Shown piece by piece: positions 44,297 to 54,368 of a stretch of 64,000 nt of DNA. Positions within the stretch are counted from its first letter, which is position 1; each line of letters starts with the position of its first letter. Both the position numbers and the translations under genes were made by a program. Under the pieces are notes generated by a model. It ran no database searches, was not told where the DNA came from, and saw only the letters and a program-made list of their open reading frames with translations. Source of the DNA: an uncultured Nocardioides sp. (GTDB taxonomy: Bacteria; Actinomycetota; Actinomycetes; Propionibacteriales; Nocardioidaceae). The DNA lies in NCBI RefSeq assembly GCF_947489365.1, contig NZ_CANLDB010000004.1:248001-312000 (forward strand), written 5' to 3'.

Positions 44297-46120
44297 TCAC
44301 TGTCCTGCAGGGTCGGGCGTCGGGTCGGGCGTCGGGTCGGGCGTCGGGTCGGGCGTCGGGTCGGGCGTCGGGTCGGGCGTCGGGGACCAGACGAGGGGCA
44401 TCTCCTGCCCCTCGCCCACCAGCAGCGTCCCGGGGGCGTCGTGCTGGAGGACCGCGCCGTCGGCGTAGGTGAGTCCACCGGCCGCCGTCGGCACCGTCAG
44501 GGGTCCCTGGCCCGCCCGGACGACCGCGAGGTCCGAGTCCAGACGGGCGAGCTCCGAGACCAGGCTCCGCACCATGATCGCCGTCCGCTCCTCGTGCCGA
44601 CGGGCGAGGTCGCGGGTCTCCCCGGGATCCTCACGGAGGTCGTAGAGCCGGGCGCGCATGGTCTCGTACTCGTAGAGCACCTTCCAGCGCCCGAGCCTGA
44701 GCGTGGAGGCCGGCCGCTGGGAGCGGGCACCGTCGAGGAAGTACCCCGGGTGGTGGTGCAGGACCGGCCCGACCCGGCGTCCCCCGGAAGCCAGGAGACC
44801 ACTCAGGTCGCGTCCGTCGACCGGGCTCGCGTCGTCGGGCAGGACCTCCGCGAGCGCCAGGACGGTGGCGGACAGGTCGGTGAGCTGGACGGCCGAGTCG
44901 TTGCTCGCCCCGGGCGCGACCAGCGCCGCGTCGCCGCTCCAGGCGACCAGGGGCACCCGGACGCCGCCCTCCCAGAGCTGGAACTTCTGCCCGCGCAGGG
45001 GGCCGTTCGACCCCGTCCACGCCTCGGGCGGCCGCGCCGCGCGTCCCCCGTTGTCGGAGGTCACGAGCACGACGGTGCTCTCGGCGAGGGAGCGGTCCGG
45101 CTCCCGGGGGTCCGGGGTGGTCCGGAGCCTGTCCACGATCCTCGCCACCGTCTGGTCGACGCCCTGGAGCATCGCCGCGTACGCCGGGACGGCCGGTGCG
45201 CGGTCCGGCAGGAGCGCGGCCCAGGTCGACCGGAGGTCCGCGCGGGCCGAGTCCGGTCCCACGGGTGCGTGGACCGCGTAGTGGTTCACGGAGGTGAAGA
45301 AGGGCCGGGGGTCCTCGGCGGCGCGGTCCAGGGAGGCCAGGGCCGCGTCGCCGACGGCGTCCGTGAGGTGCTTCGGGGTCCCGACCAGCGCCGCGAGTGC
45401 TGCGGGGTCCACGCCGTCGGAGTACGGCGCGACATGCTGCGCCACGTACTCGGCGGTGTAGTCCTCCGCGTAGGCGTCGAGACCCGGACCGACCGCGGCG
45501 TCGAACTCCGGCCCGTCCGGGCCCGGCGAGGCGTGGTAGGACCGCCCCCCGCCGGCCGGGCCCCCGCCGACGTTGACGTCGTACCCGTGGTCCGCCGTGA
45601 TCGCGTCGACGGTGCGCGTCACGTCGAACTTGCCGACGTGGGTGGTGCGGTAGCCGGCGTCCGCGAGACGCTCCGGGACCGTGACGGTGGCCGCGCGGAG
45701 CGCACTGCCGCCTACGTCGTCGCCCTGGCGGACGCCGCGCAGCAGCGTCGACCGACGCGCGGAGTCCCCGCTGAACCGTCGGCCGCCGTAGACCCGGTTG
45801 TCGTCGCGCTGGGGTGCACGTCCCGTCAGCAGCGCCATCCGGCTCGGCGCGCAGGAGGTCTCGGCGTACGCCTGGGTGAGGACCGTCCCCTCCCGGGCCA
45901 GCCGGTCCAGGGCCGGGGTGCGGTGCCACGGGTGGGGGTGGCCACCGGTCAGGACCGCGCTGCCCGCGTCGCCGGCGCCCATGTCGTCGACGACGACGAG
46001 GACCACGTTGGGTCGCAGGTCGGGCGTGCCGGGCGACTCGGCCGCCGACCCGGTGGAGGCCGTCGCAAGGGTCCCGACCCCGAGCGCGGCCACGATCGAC
46101 AGGGTCCTCAACGGCGTCAC
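44297..46120 (-). CDS. Secreted sulfatase 3 with proline-rich repeat tail
   Basis: A 607-residue sulfatase starting with GTG. The signal peptide is residues 1-27 (AALGVGTLATASTGSAA), a signal peptidase I type without a lipobox. Catalytic parts are VVDDMGAGD and TSCAPSRMALLTG (Cys90), then TTHVGKFDVTR, VNHYAVHAPVG and VTSDNGGRAAR. The conserved tail GQEMPLVW is followed by T-P-D-P repeated six times, encoded by a 12-bp tandem DNA repeat, which may be a cell-wall spacer. It is the first gene of the sulfatase run, 25 nt before sulfatase 2. Confidence 0.88.
   Translation of the reverse strand: MTPLRTLSIVAALGVGTLATASTGSAAESPGTPDLRPNVVLVVVDDMGAGDAGSAVLTGGHPHPWHRTPALDRLAREGTVLTQAYAETSCAPSRMALLTGRAPQRDDNRVYGGRRFSGDSARRSTLLRGVRQGDDVGGSALRAATVTVPERLADAGYRTTHVGKFDVTRTVDAITADHGYDVNVGGGPAGGGRSYHASPGPDGPEFDAAVGPGLDAYAEDYTAEYVAQHVAPYSDGVDPAALAALVGTPKHLTDAVGDAALASLDRAAEDPRPFFTSVNHYAVHAPVGPDSARADLRSTWAALLPDRAPAVPAYAAMLQGVDQTVARIVDRLRTTPDPREPDRSLAESTVVLVTSDNGGRAARPPEAWTGSNGPLRGQKFQLWEGGVRVPLVAWSGDAALVAPGASNDSAVQLTDLSATVLALAEVLPDDASPVDGRDLSGLLASGGRRVGPVLHHHPGYFLDGARSQRPASTLRLGRWKVLYEYETMRARLYDLREDPGETRDLARRHEERTAIMVRSLVSELARLDSDLAVVRAGQGPLTVPTAAGGLTYADGAVLQHDAPGTLLVGEGQEMPLVWSPTPDPTPDPTPDPTPDPTPDPTPDPAGQ
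44311..44382. repeat. Six perfect 12-bp tandem repeats at the 3' end of sulfatase 3
   Basis: GGTCGGGCGTCG is repeated six times without change. On the coding strand each unit gives T-P-D-P. Identity at third positions points to recent expansion and likely length variation between strains. Confidence 0.92.
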
Positions 46121-46188
46121 GTCAGGACTGAACCAGTCGGGTCCCGCGCTCCGCAGGCGAACGAGGGAACCGGTCGCGCCGGACCCGG

Positions 46189-46755
46189 TCAGCCCCGGGG
46201 AGGCTTCGGGTACAGCAGCCGGAACCGCTCGAGCACGACGGGCATGTCGTGACGGAAGCCACGTCCGAGCGGGTCGTTGTCGGTGAAGAACCGCTCGTGC
46301 TCGGCGCGCCACTGGGCGAGGGAGCCGTCCCCCTCCCCCTCGGCGGCGGCGTGGTCGGCGTCGACCTCGTCGAAGGCGACGACCCGCACCGCGGTGGTGC
46401 CGATCAGCGCCCGGGGCCGTCCGGACCCGTCGAGCACGATATCGAGCGCCCCGGCCTCCGGGAGCGGGCTCTCGTCACCGACGTAGTCCTCGGCGGCGCT
46501 GGCCGTCGCGGTCTTCTCGCCGTCGAGGACCAGGCCGACCAGCTCGTCGGCGGTGACCCGGTCCGCGCCGAACGCCCAGGCGGGCGGACGAAGGGAGGCG
46601 ATCACGGACGGGCCGAAGTACCCCGGCAGGGACTCCAGCTTCGCGCGCCGCCTGGCCTCCACCCAGAAGGCCTCGACGGCCTCGTCGGACCCGTCGGACG
46701 GCCCGGACGGCTCCGACGGCTCAGACGTTGAAGCCGAGGGCTCGGAGCTGCTCAC
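46189..46755 (-). CDS. ASCH domain protein
   Basis: A 188-residue protein: a low-complexity Ser/Glu/Pro-rich N-terminus (about 25 residues), then an ASCH (PUA-like) domain with FGADRVTADELVGLVLDGEKTATAS, GALDIVLDGSGRPRALIGTT and LAQWRAEHERFF. ASCH proteins are thought to bind RNA or hydrolyse modified nucleosides (YqfB-like). The GTG start at 46755 overlaps the end of sufT by 35 bp; no later start is available before the domain. It is the last gene of the suf run, but a role in Fe-S metabolism is not established. Confidence 0.75.
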   Translation of the reverse strand: MSSSEPSASTSEPSEPSGPSDGSDEAVEAFWVEARRRAKLESLPGYFGPSVIASLRPPAWAFGADRVTADELVGLVLDGEKTATASAAEDYVGDESPLPEAGALDIVLDGSGRPRALIGTTAVRVVAFDEVDADHAAAEGEGDGSLAQWRAEHERFFTDNDPLGRGFRHDMPVVLERFRLLYPKPPRG

Positions 46756-47113
46756 GACCGTCCTCGGTGATCTTGTCGGGGCCCCACGGCGGCATCCACA
46801 CCCAGTTGATCGCGGCCTCGGCCACGAGCCCCTCGAGTGCTGCCGCGGTCTGGTCCTGGATGACGTCGGTCAGCGGGCAGGCCGCCGAGGTCAGGGTCAT
46901 GTCGATGACCGCGTTGGAGTGCTCGTCGACGTGCACGCCGTACACGAGGCCGAGGTCGACGACGTTGATCCCGAGCTCGGGGTCCACGACGTCCTTCATC
47001 GCCTCGGTGACGTCCTCGGGGGTGACGCTCGACGTGGCCGCCGCTCCCCCGTCGACGTGCACCTCGGGGAGGTCGTCCCCGTGGTCGACCTGGGACTGGA
47101 TCTGCTCGGTCAT
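46721..47113 (-). CDS. sufT: SufT/MIP18-like (DUF59) Fe-S assembly protein
   Basis: A 130-residue DUF59 protein: VTPEDVTEAMKDVVDPELGI, NVVDLGLVYGVHVDE, then MTLTSAACPLTDVIQDQT with the conserved cysteine, and WVWMPPWGPDKITEDGRE. These proteins help deliver Fe-S clusters to targets. The ATG overlaps the sufU stop as ATGA. The acidic N-terminal 25 residues precede the domain. Confidence 0.9.
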   Translation of the reverse strand: MTEQIQSQVDHGDDLPEVHVDGGAAATSSVTPEDVTEAMKDVVDPELGINVVDLGLVYGVHVDEHSNAVIDMTLTSAACPLTDVIQDQTAAALEGLVAEAAINWVWMPPWGPDKITEDGREQLRALGFNV

Positions 47114-47601
47114 GCGTCTCCTCCGTTGCTCTGGGTGGTGCTTGCGCTGCTCACGGCGTCCTTCCAGGCCATCCACGACAGCAGCGCGCACTTGATCCGT
47201 GCGGGGAACTTCGCGACGCCGGCGAAGGCGACGCCGTCCTCGAGGACGTCCTCGTCGGGCTCGACGGTGCCCTTGCCCTGCATCAGGGCGAGGAACTCCT
47301 CGTGCACCGTCAGCGCCTCGGCGACCGGCTTGCCGATGAGCAGGTCGCTCATCACCGACGTCGAGGCCTGCGAGATCGAGCAGCCGACGGCGTCGTACGA
47401 CACGTCGGCGACGACGTCGCCGTCCTCGCCGGGGCTGACGTGCACCCGCAGCGTGACCTCGTCCCCGCAGGTCGGGTTCACGTGGTGGACCTCGGCCTCG
47501 TAGGGCTCGCGCAGCCCCGCGTGGAGCGGGTTCTTGTAGTGGTCGAGGATGATCTCCTGGTACAGCGCGTCCAGGTCCTGACCGGTGCCGCCGGCGGTCA
47601 T
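47110..47601 (-). CDS. sufU: SufU sulfur-transfer / scaffold protein
   Basis: A 163-residue U-type protein. The three conserved cysteines are in NPTCGDEVTL, DAVGCSISQAST and FPARIKCALLSW. In Gram-positives SufU binds zinc and accepts the persulfide from SufS. It starts LDALYQEIILDHYKNPLHAG, which is typical. The ATG overlaps the sufS stop (ATGA), keeping the two partners coupled. Confidence 0.93.
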   Translation of the reverse strand: MTAGGTGQDLDALYQEIILDHYKNPLHAGLREPYEAEVHHVNPTCGDEVTLRVHVSPGEDGDVVADVSYDAVGCSISQASTSVMSDLLIGKPVAEALTVHEEFLALMQGKGTVEPDEDVLEDGVAFAGVAKFPARIKCALLSWMAWKDAVSSASTTQSNGGDA

Positions 47602-48868
47602 GACGCCACCCCGAAGTAGGTCCGGGCGGCCTCGAGGGCCTCGACGAACGCGTCGACCTCGGCCGGCGTCGTGTACAGGTACGACGACATGCGCGTCGTG
47701 GACTGCACGCCGAAGCGGGCGTGGGCAGGGCGGGCGCAGTGGTGACCCGCCCGGACGGCGACGCCCCGGCTGTCCAGCACCTGCGCGACGTCGTGCGGGT
47801 GCACGCCGGCGAGCTCGAAGGCGATCGCTCCGCCGCGGTCGGCGGCGTCCTGCGGCCCGAGGACCGTCACGCCGGGCACGCCGGCGAGACCCTCGAGCGC
47901 GTACGCCGTGATGGCGTGCTCGTGGGCGGCGACGGCGTCCATGCCGAGGTCGGTGAGGTAGCGCAGCGCGGCCCCGAGGCCGACGGCCTCGACGATCGGC
48001 GGCGTGCCGGCCTCGAACTTGTGCGGGATGCCGGCGTACGTCGAGCCCTCCATGCGGACGGTCTCGATCATCTCGCCGCCGCCGAGGAACGGCGGGAGCG
48101 CGTCGAGCAGCGCCCGGCTCCCCCACAGCACCCCGATGCCCGTGGGCCCGACGGTCTTGTGGCCGGTGAAGACCAGCGCGTCGGGACGCTCCTCGACCGG
48201 CATCGACGCCAGGTCGATCGGCATCTGCGGCGCCGCCTGGGCGGCGTCCACGACCACGACCGCGCCGACCTCGTGGGCGCGCCGCGCGATCGCGGCGACG
48301 TCGTTGACGGTGCCGAGCATGTTGGAGACCCAGGTCAGCGAGACGACCTTGGTCCGTTCGGTGATGAGCGAGTCCACGTCGGACAGGTCGAGCCGGCCGT
48401 CGTCGGTCAGGCCGAACCAGCGCAGCGTCGCGCCCGTGCGCTGCGTCAGCAGCTGCCACGGCACGATGTTGGAGTGGTGCTCCATCTCGGTGACGAGCAC
48501 CTCGTCGCCCTCGCCGACCTGGCGGTCGCCGGCCCACGCCATGGTGTTGGCGAGCAGGTTGAGCGCCTCGGAGGCGTTCTTCGTGAAGATGACCTCGTCG
48601 CGCGAGGGGGCGCCGAGGAACTCGGCGACCGTGTCGCGGGCGGCCTCGAACGCCTCGGAGGACTCCGCGCCGAGCTGGTGCATGGCGCGCGCCACGTTGG
48701 CGTTGTGGTGCTCGAGGTGGTCGACCATCGCGTCGATCACGCACTGCGGCTTCTGCGAGGTGTTGGCGCTGTCGAGGTAGACCAGCGGCCGGTTCCCCGC
48801 GAGCGTGCGCTCCAGGATGGGGAAGTCCTTGCGGACGACGTCCAGCTGGGGAAGCAGACCGTCCATCG

Positions 48869-48872
<4 letters not shown>
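47598..48872 (-). CDS. sufS: Cysteine desulfurase SufS
   Basis: A 424-residue class V aminotransferase-fold enzyme taking sulfur from cysteine. The PLP lysine is in VFTGHKTVGPTGIG; the persulfide cysteine is in VRAGHHCARPAH; other conserved parts are YLDSANTSQKP and EMEHHSNIVPWQ. The GTG at 48872 overlaps the sufC stop (GTGA); an ATG two codons later is an alternative start. Confidence 0.95.
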
Positions 48873-49630
<758 letters not shown>

Positions 49631-49654
49631 TGCAATCTCCTCAGTTGTCCGGGC

Positions 49655-50017
49655 TCAGCCCGGGGTGACGCCGTTGAGCGTCCGGGTGGGGTCGACGTAC
49701 ACGCCGTCGGCGCGCACCTCGACGGGGAACAGGGCGACCGGCTCGGTCGCGGGGAGGCCGGTGGGCCGGCCGGTGCGGAGGTCGAACATCGACCCGTGCA
49801 GCCAGCACTCGATCTGGCAGCTGCCGCCGACGACGGCGACCTCGCCCTCCGAGAGGGCGACCTCCGCGTGGGAGCAGAGGTCCTGGATCGCGAACACCTC
49901 GTCGCCGTCGCGGCCCAGGGCGATCTCGAGGTCGCCGGCCTTGACGCCGAGCGCCTCGTCGGTCGGGACGTCGTCCAGGCTGCAGACGCGCTCGAAGGCG
50001 CCGTCGGTCCCGCTCAT
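49655..50017 (-). CDS. Rieske [2Fe-2S] ferredoxin-like protein in the suf operon
   Basis: A 120-residue single-domain Rieske protein. The first ligand box is CSHAEVALSEG (C-x-H, here C-S-H) and the second is CQIECWLHGSMFD, giving C-x2-H as C-W-L-H. It resembles the NirD/BphF-type soluble ferredoxins often found between sufD and sufC in actinobacteria. It may supply electrons to the assembly machinery or be an early cluster recipient. The ATG overlaps the sufD stop as ATGA. Confidence 0.88.
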   Translation of the reverse strand: MSGTDGAFERVCSLDDVPTDEALGVKAGDLEIALGRDGDEVFAIQDLCSHAEVALSEGEVAVVGGSCQIECWLHGSMFDLRTGRPTGLPATEPVALFPVEVRADGVYVDPTRTLNGVTPG

Positions 50018-51252
50018 GCCACCGGACCGGTGCTGACGGGCTCGTAGCCCTTCAGCACGTTGCGCTCGAGCTCGGACTCGACGGTGCTCAGCAGCTGCTC
50101 CTCGAGCTCGGGCACGCCGACCTTGCGGATCAGGTCGTTGAAGAACCCGAAGATCACCAGTCGACGGGCCTCGGACTCCGAGATGCCGCGCGAGCGGAGG
50201 TAGAACAGCTGCAGGTCGTCGAACCGGCCGATGGTCGAGGCGTGGCCGGCACCCTCGATCTCGCCGGTCTCGATCTCGAGGTTCGGCACCGAGTCGGCCT
50301 GGCAGCCGTCGGTCAGCACGAGGTTGCGGTTCTCCTCGTAGGTCTCGATGCCCTCGGCCTCCTTGCGGATCAGCACGTTGCCGACCCACACGGTGCGGGC
50401 CTTCTCGCCCTGCAGCGCGCCCTTGTAGCTGACGTTGCTCTTGGTGCGCGGGGCGTTGTGGTCCGCGAACAGGCGGTGCTCGAGGTGCTGGCCCTCGTCG
50501 GCGAAGTACAGGCCGAGCAGCTCGGCCTCGCCACCCGGGCCGGCGTAGGTGACGTTGGCGTCCATCCGGACCACGTCGCCGCCGAACGTCACGGCCACGT
50601 GCTTGTACGACGCGTCCCGCCCGACGCTGGCCTGCTGGTGCGAGAGGTGCACCGTGTCGTCGGCCCAGTCCTGCAGCGACACGACGGACACCTTCGCGCC
50701 GTCGCCCACGACGACCTCCACGACCTCGGCCAGCGAGGCGGACCCGGTGTGGTTCAGGACCACCACGGCGCTGCTGTGGTGGCCGAAGCGCAGCACGACG
50801 TGGGTGCCGCCGGTCGAGTCCGCACCCTCACCGGTGACCTCGACGAAGACGGGCTCGGTGAGCTCCGCCTCCGCCGGGACGTCGACGAGCAGGGACTCCT
50901 CGGTCTCGGCGAGGATCCGCGCCGAGACCAGCGTGTTCGGGACCAGCCCGCTCACGCCGCGGAGCTCCCGGGCGGCCTCGCCGGCCACGGTCTCGACCCG
51001 CACCCCGTCGGGGGCGGTCCAGGACGTCCGCACGGCGTCGGCGGCCAGGGCCGCGTCGGCGTGCAGGCCCCGGAGGCGCTTGAGCGGGGTGAACCGCCAG
51101 ATCTCCTCGCGGCCGGTCGGGACCGGGTGGGCGTCGACGTCGAACGAGCCCTCGGGGTGCAGGTGGCTGTCCACCCGCGCCATCTCGAGCGCGCCCTCCG
51201 CCGACTCGAGGGCGGTACTCGCCGCCCCGGCGGTCTGGTCGGTCACAGTCAC
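50014..51252 (-). CDS. sufD: Fe-S assembly scaffold SufD
   Basis: A 412-residue SufB/SufD family protein with the beta-helix core: NVSYKGALQGEKARTVWVG, EENRNLVLTDGCQADSVPNL and EIEGAGHASTIGRFDDLQLFY, including the conserved histidine. The C-terminal helices ESEARRLVIFGFFNDLIRKV match SufD. GTG start, 49 nt after sufB. Confidence 0.94.
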   Translation of the reverse strand: MTVTDQTAGAASTALESAEGALEMARVDSHLHPEGSFDVDAHPVPTGREEIWRFTPLKRLRGLHADAALAADAVRTSWTAPDGVRVETVAGEAARELRGVSGLVPNTLVSARILAETEESLLVDVPAEAELTEPVFVEVTGEGADSTGGTHVVLRFGHHSSAVVVLNHTGSASLAEVVEVVVGDGAKVSVVSLQDWADDTVHLSHQQASVGRDASYKHVAVTFGGDVVRMDANVTYAGPGGEAELLGLYFADEGQHLEHRLFADHNAPRTKSNVSYKGALQGEKARTVWVGNVLIRKEAEGIETYEENRNLVLTDGCQADSVPNLEIETGEIEGAGHASTIGRFDDLQLFYLRSRGISESEARRLVIFGFFNDLIRKVGVPELEEQLLSTVESELERNVLKGYEPVSTGPVA

Positions 51253-51301
51253 GTGCGGTGTACCTCTTCGTAGGTCGTGGAACGGGTGGGAGCGGGGCCG
51301 G

Positions 51302-52735
51302 TCAGCCGACCGCGCCCTCCATCTGCAGCTCGATCAGGCGGTTGAGCTCGAGGGCGTACTCCATCGGGAGCTCCTTGGCGATCGGCTCGACGAAGCCGCG
51401 GACGATCATCGCCATCGCCTCGTCCTCCTCCATGCCGCGCGACATGAGGTAGAAGAGCTGGTCGTCGGAGACCTTGGAGACGCTCGCCTCGTGGCCCATC
51501 GACACGTCGTCCTCGCGGACGTCGACGTACGGGTAGGTGTCGGAGCGGCTGATCTGGTCGACCAGGAGCGCGTCGCACAGCACGTTGGACTTGGAGCCGT
51601 GCGCACCCTCGTTGACCTGCACCAGGCCGCGGTACGACGTCCGCCCGCCACCGCGCGCCACCGACTTGCTCAGGATCGAGCTCGAGGTGTGCGGGGCCGC
51701 GTGGACCATCTTGGCGCCGGCGTCCTGGTGCTGGCCCTCGCCGGCGAAGGCGATGGACAGCGTCTCGCCCTTGGCGTGCTCGCCCATGAGGTAGACCGCC
51801 GGGTACTTCATCGTCACCTTGGAGCCGATGTTGCCGTCGACCCACTCCATCGTCGCGCCGGCGTCGCAGGTCGCGCGCTTGGTGACGAGGTTGTAGACGT
51901 TGTTCGACCAGTTCTGGATGGTCGTGTAGCGGCAGCGGCCGCCCTTCTTCACGATGATCTCGACGACCGCGGAGTGCAGCGAGTCCGAGGAGTAGATCGG
52001 CGCGGTGCAGCCCTCGACGTAGTGCACGTAGGCGTCCTCGTCGACGATGATCAGCGTCCGCTCGAACTGGCCCATGTTCTCGGTGTTGATCCGGAAGTAG
52101 GCCTGCAGCGGGATGTCGACGTGCACGCCCGGCGGCACGTAGATGAAGGAGCCGCCCGACCACACCGAGGTGTTGAGCGCGGCGAACTTGTTGTCGCCGA
52201 CGGGGATCACGGTGCCGAAGTACTCGCGGAACAGGTCCTCGTGCTCACGCAGGGCGGTGTCGGTGTCGACGAAGATGACGCCCTTCTCCTCGAGGTCCTC
52301 GCGGATCGAGTGGTAGACGACCTCCGACTCGTACTGCGCGGCGACGCCGGAGACGAGGCGCTGCTTCTCCGCCTCGGGGATGCCGAGCTTGTCGTAGGTG
52401 TTCTTGATGTCCTCGGGGAGGTCGTCCCACGTGGCGGCCTGCTTCTCGGAGGACCGCACGAAGTACTTGATGTTGTCGAAGTCGATGCCGTCGAGGTCGG
52501 AGCCCCAGGTCGGCATGGGCTTGCGGTGGAAGAGCTTGAGGCCCTTCATCCGGAGGTCGAGCATCCACTGCGGCTCGCTCTTGAGCGAGGAGATGTTCGC
52601 GACGACCTCCTCGGACAGGCCGCGCTTGGCGACGGAGCCGGCGGCGTCGGAGTCGCTCCAGCCGAACTCGTAGCGTCCGATGCCCTCCAGGCCGGGGTTG
52701 AGCTGCTCGATCGTGGGCTGGGTCTCGGTCGTCAT
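51302..52735 (-). CDS. sufB: Fe-S assembly scaffold SufB
   Basis: A 477-residue SufB, the best conserved subunit of the scaffold. The N-terminal segment [20 protein letters not shown], the beta-helix ([18 protein letters not shown] region, [20 protein letters not shown] with the key cysteine) and the end [20 protein letters not shown] are all present. The ATG overlaps the sufR stop by 4 bp, so regulator and scaffold are translated together. Confidence 0.96.
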   Translation of the reverse strand: MTTETQPTIEQLNPGLEGIGRYEFGWSDSDAAGSVAKRGLSEEVVANISSLKSEPQWMLDLRMKGLKLFHRKPMPTWGSDLDGIDFDNIKYFVRSSEKQAATWDDLPEDIKNTYDKLGIPEAEKQRLVSGVAAQYESEVVYHSIREDLEEKGVIFVDTDTALREHEDLFREYFGTVIPVGDNKFAALNTSVWSGGSFIYVPPGVHVDIPLQAYFRINTENMGQFERTLIIVDEDAYVHYVEGCTAPIYSSDSLHSAVVEIIVKKGGRCRYTTIQNWSNNVYNLVTKRATCDAGATMEWVDGNIGSKVTMKYPAVYLMGEHAKGETLSIAFAGEGQHQDAGAKMVHAAPHTSSSILSKSVARGGGRTSYRGLVQVNEGAHGSKSNVLCDALLVDQISRSDTYPYVDVREDDVSMGHEASVSKVSDDQLFYLMSRGMEEDEAMAMIVRGFVEPIAKELPMEYALELNRLIELQMEGAVG

Positions 52736-53439
52736 GAGGATGCTCCATCCTTCGCGGGGTTGCTCGAGCTGGTGGTGGAACCGGTGTGGTCATGCGGCAC
52801 GTCGGGGACGTGGGTGGTGCAGACGCCGTCGCCGTGGGCGATGGTGGCGAGACGCTGGACGTGGCGGCCGAGGACGGCGCTGATGGCGTCCGTCTCGGCC
52901 TCGCACAGCTGGGGGAACTCGTGGGCGACGTGGGCGACGGGGCAGTGCTGCTGGCACAGCTGCTGCCCGATCGGGCTCTCGCGCACGCCAGCGGCGTACC
53001 CGCCGCGGGTCAGGACCTCCGCCAGCGCCTCGGCGGGGTCGCGGTCGGGGGTCTGGGCCATGAGCCGGGAGTGGTCACTCTCGATGAACGCCACCCGGCG
53101 CCGGGCGAATTCCACGACGGCCTCGTCACCGGCGGTCTCCGACAGGAACCGCAGCGCGTCGGCCGCCAGGTCGTCGTACTGCTGGTCGAAGTGGTCGCGG
53201 CCGGTCTCGGTGAGCGCGAAGACGCGCGCCGGTCGGCCCCGCCCCCGCGCACCGCGGGGCCGCTGCTCGCGACTCGCGACGCTGCTCTCGGACACGAGCT
53301 GGTCGAGGTGGCGGCGGACGGCCGCGGGCGTGAGCCCGAGCCGCTCGGCGAGCTGCGCCGCGGTCGAGGGACCGTTCTCCAGGATCGACCGGGCGACGCG
53401 GGCCCGGGTGGGCGCATCGGTGCTCTCGGTCAATTCCAC
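52732..53439 (-). CDS. sufR: SufR-type Fe-S-sensing transcriptional regulator
   Basis: A 235-residue ArsR/DeoR-like winged-helix regulator: helix-turn-helix at about 10-65 ([31 protein letters not shown]), a wing with [19 protein letters not shown], and a C-terminal cluster-binding part with C-Q-Q-H-C and a further cysteine 12 residues on (PQLC). SufR represses the suf operon when its cluster is present. GTG start. It heads the operon, so the locus is autoregulated. Confidence 0.9.
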   Translation of the reverse strand: MELTESTDAPTRARVARSILENGPSTAAQLAERLGLTPAAVRRHLDQLVSESSVASREQRPRGARGRGRPARVFALTETGRDHFDQQYDDLAADALRFLSETAGDEAVVEFARRRVAFIESDHSRLMAQTPDRDPAEALAEVLTRGGYAAGVRESPIGQQLCQQHCPVAHVAHEFPQLCEAETDAISAVLGRHVQRLATIAHGDGVCTTHVPDVPHDHTGSTTSSSNPAKDGASS

Positions 53440-53473
53440 AACATGAGTGTGACCTTATTGCGGAGCGCCTTTC

Positions 53474-53488
53474 AAGTGAGGTTCACCT
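53474..53488 (-). promoter_or_regulatory. Inverted repeat upstream of sufR (operator candidate)
   Basis: AAGTGA-GGT-TCACCT is a 6-3-6 near-perfect palindrome (one mismatch). In the longer context TTAGGTGAACCTCACTTGA it partly resembles the DtxR/IdeR iron box (about 13 of 19 positions). A second, weaker CACA-N7-TGTG spans the GTG start (53437-53451). A TAAGGT -10-like element lies between. Which protein binds is not known. Confidence 0.4.
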
Positions 53489-53506
53489 AAGTCGGCCGCC
53501 TCGCCG

Positions 53507-53680
53507 CTGGTCGAGCAGCACGCGAGCGCAGCGAGCGCGCGTCGTCGAGACCACACCCGACCGGAGGTCGAGGTGCCCCGAGCCCTGGCGAGGGGCCACG
53601 AGACCCCACAACGGACGCGCGCGACCCTCCCACCGGATCTCGTGGCTCGGTCGCTGCGCGACGCTCGCACCTCGATCTCC
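53507..53680. repeat. Dispersed intergenic repeat, copy 2, with hairpin-forming arms
   Basis: Most of the 332-bp gap between sufR and the next gene is a GC-rich repeat. It begins with an imperfect hairpin around GAGCGCAGCGAGCGC. Then GGAGGTCGAGGTGC (53563-53576) and CACGAGACC (53598-53606) recur inverted at 53634-53680. The GAGCCCTGGCGAGG core is identical to copy 1 at 32481. No coding frame is convincing. Confidence 0.65.
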
Positions 53681-53771
53681 GCCGGACCCGCGACGGGCTG
53701 AGTACCGGGGCCCAGGAGGTCGGGTACGGCGGCGCAGGTGCACGGCGCCCGGCGCGGACAGGCTCGGGGAC

Positions 53772-54368
53772 ATGAGCAGCCTGTACGCCCTGAAGCCCTG
53801 GTACACGCGCCGGCTGGGCCGGTTCGTGGACGCCGCCGTGCGTCGTGACCTCTCCCCCGACCTCTTCACCGGGGCCGGGGTGGCGGGGGCCGTCGGCGCC
53901 GCGGCGTTCGTCGCCGCCGGCTGGTGGCTGCCCGCCCTCGCCGCCCTGGCGGTCCGGCTGGGCGGCGCGAACCTCGACGGCGCGGTCGCGCGCGCCCGGG
54001 GGGTGTCCCGCCCGTGGGGCTTCGTCCTCAACGAGGTCGGCGACCGGGTCTCCGACCTCGTCGTGCTCGGTGGGCTCGCCGTGCTCGCCGCCCGCACCGG
54101 GGACGCCGGCACGGTGACGGCCGTCGCGGTCGCCGCGCTCGCCGCCACCCTGCCGACGTTCGCCTCCCTTGCCGCGGCCGGCGCCGGCGCGACCCGTCGC
54201 AACGACGGTCCGGTCGGCAAGACCGAGCGCTGCGCTCTCGTCGTCGTCGCCACCGCCGTCCCCGCGTGGATCGTGGGTGTCTGCGCCGTCGTGGTCGTCG
54301 GCTCGGTCGTCACCGCCGTCGTCCGCCTGGCGGGCGCCCACCGCGAGCTGACCGGAGCGGGCCGATGA
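53772..54368 (+). CDS. CDP-alcohol phosphatidyltransferase homologue with altered active site
   Basis: A 198-residue membrane protein with about five or six hydrophobic segments and the CDP-OH-P pattern: L-D69-G-A-V-A-R, then G83-F-V-L-N87 and D91-R-V-S-D95. The family signature is D-x2-DG-x2-AR-x8-G-x3-D-x3-D. Here the first aspartate is Ala66 and the third is Asn87, so two of four metal-binding acids are missing. It may be inactive, regulatory, or act on an unusual substrate. It is translationally coupled (ATGA) to the CdsA gene. Confidence 0.75.
   Translation: MSSLYALKPWYTRRLGRFVDAAVRRDLSPDLFTGAGVAGAVGAAAFVAAGWWLPALAALAVRLGGANLDGAVARARGVSRPWGFVLNEVGDRVSDLVVLGGLAVLAARTGDAGTVTAVAVAALAATLPTFASLAAAGAGATRRNDGPVGKTERCALVVVATAVPAWIVGVCAVVVVGSVVTAVVRLAGAHRELTGAGR

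Noticed and set aside
44297..44478. Reverse-strand frame with repeated P-T-R-R upstream of sulfatase 2.
   Set aside because: It is the out-of-frame reading of the 12-bp repeat at the end of sulfatase 3; sulfatase 2 starts at its lipoprotein signal at 44271.
53457..53771. Small ORFs in the sufR upstream gap.
   Set aside because: All overlap the dispersed repeat, lack ribosome sites and have no recognisable protein pattern.
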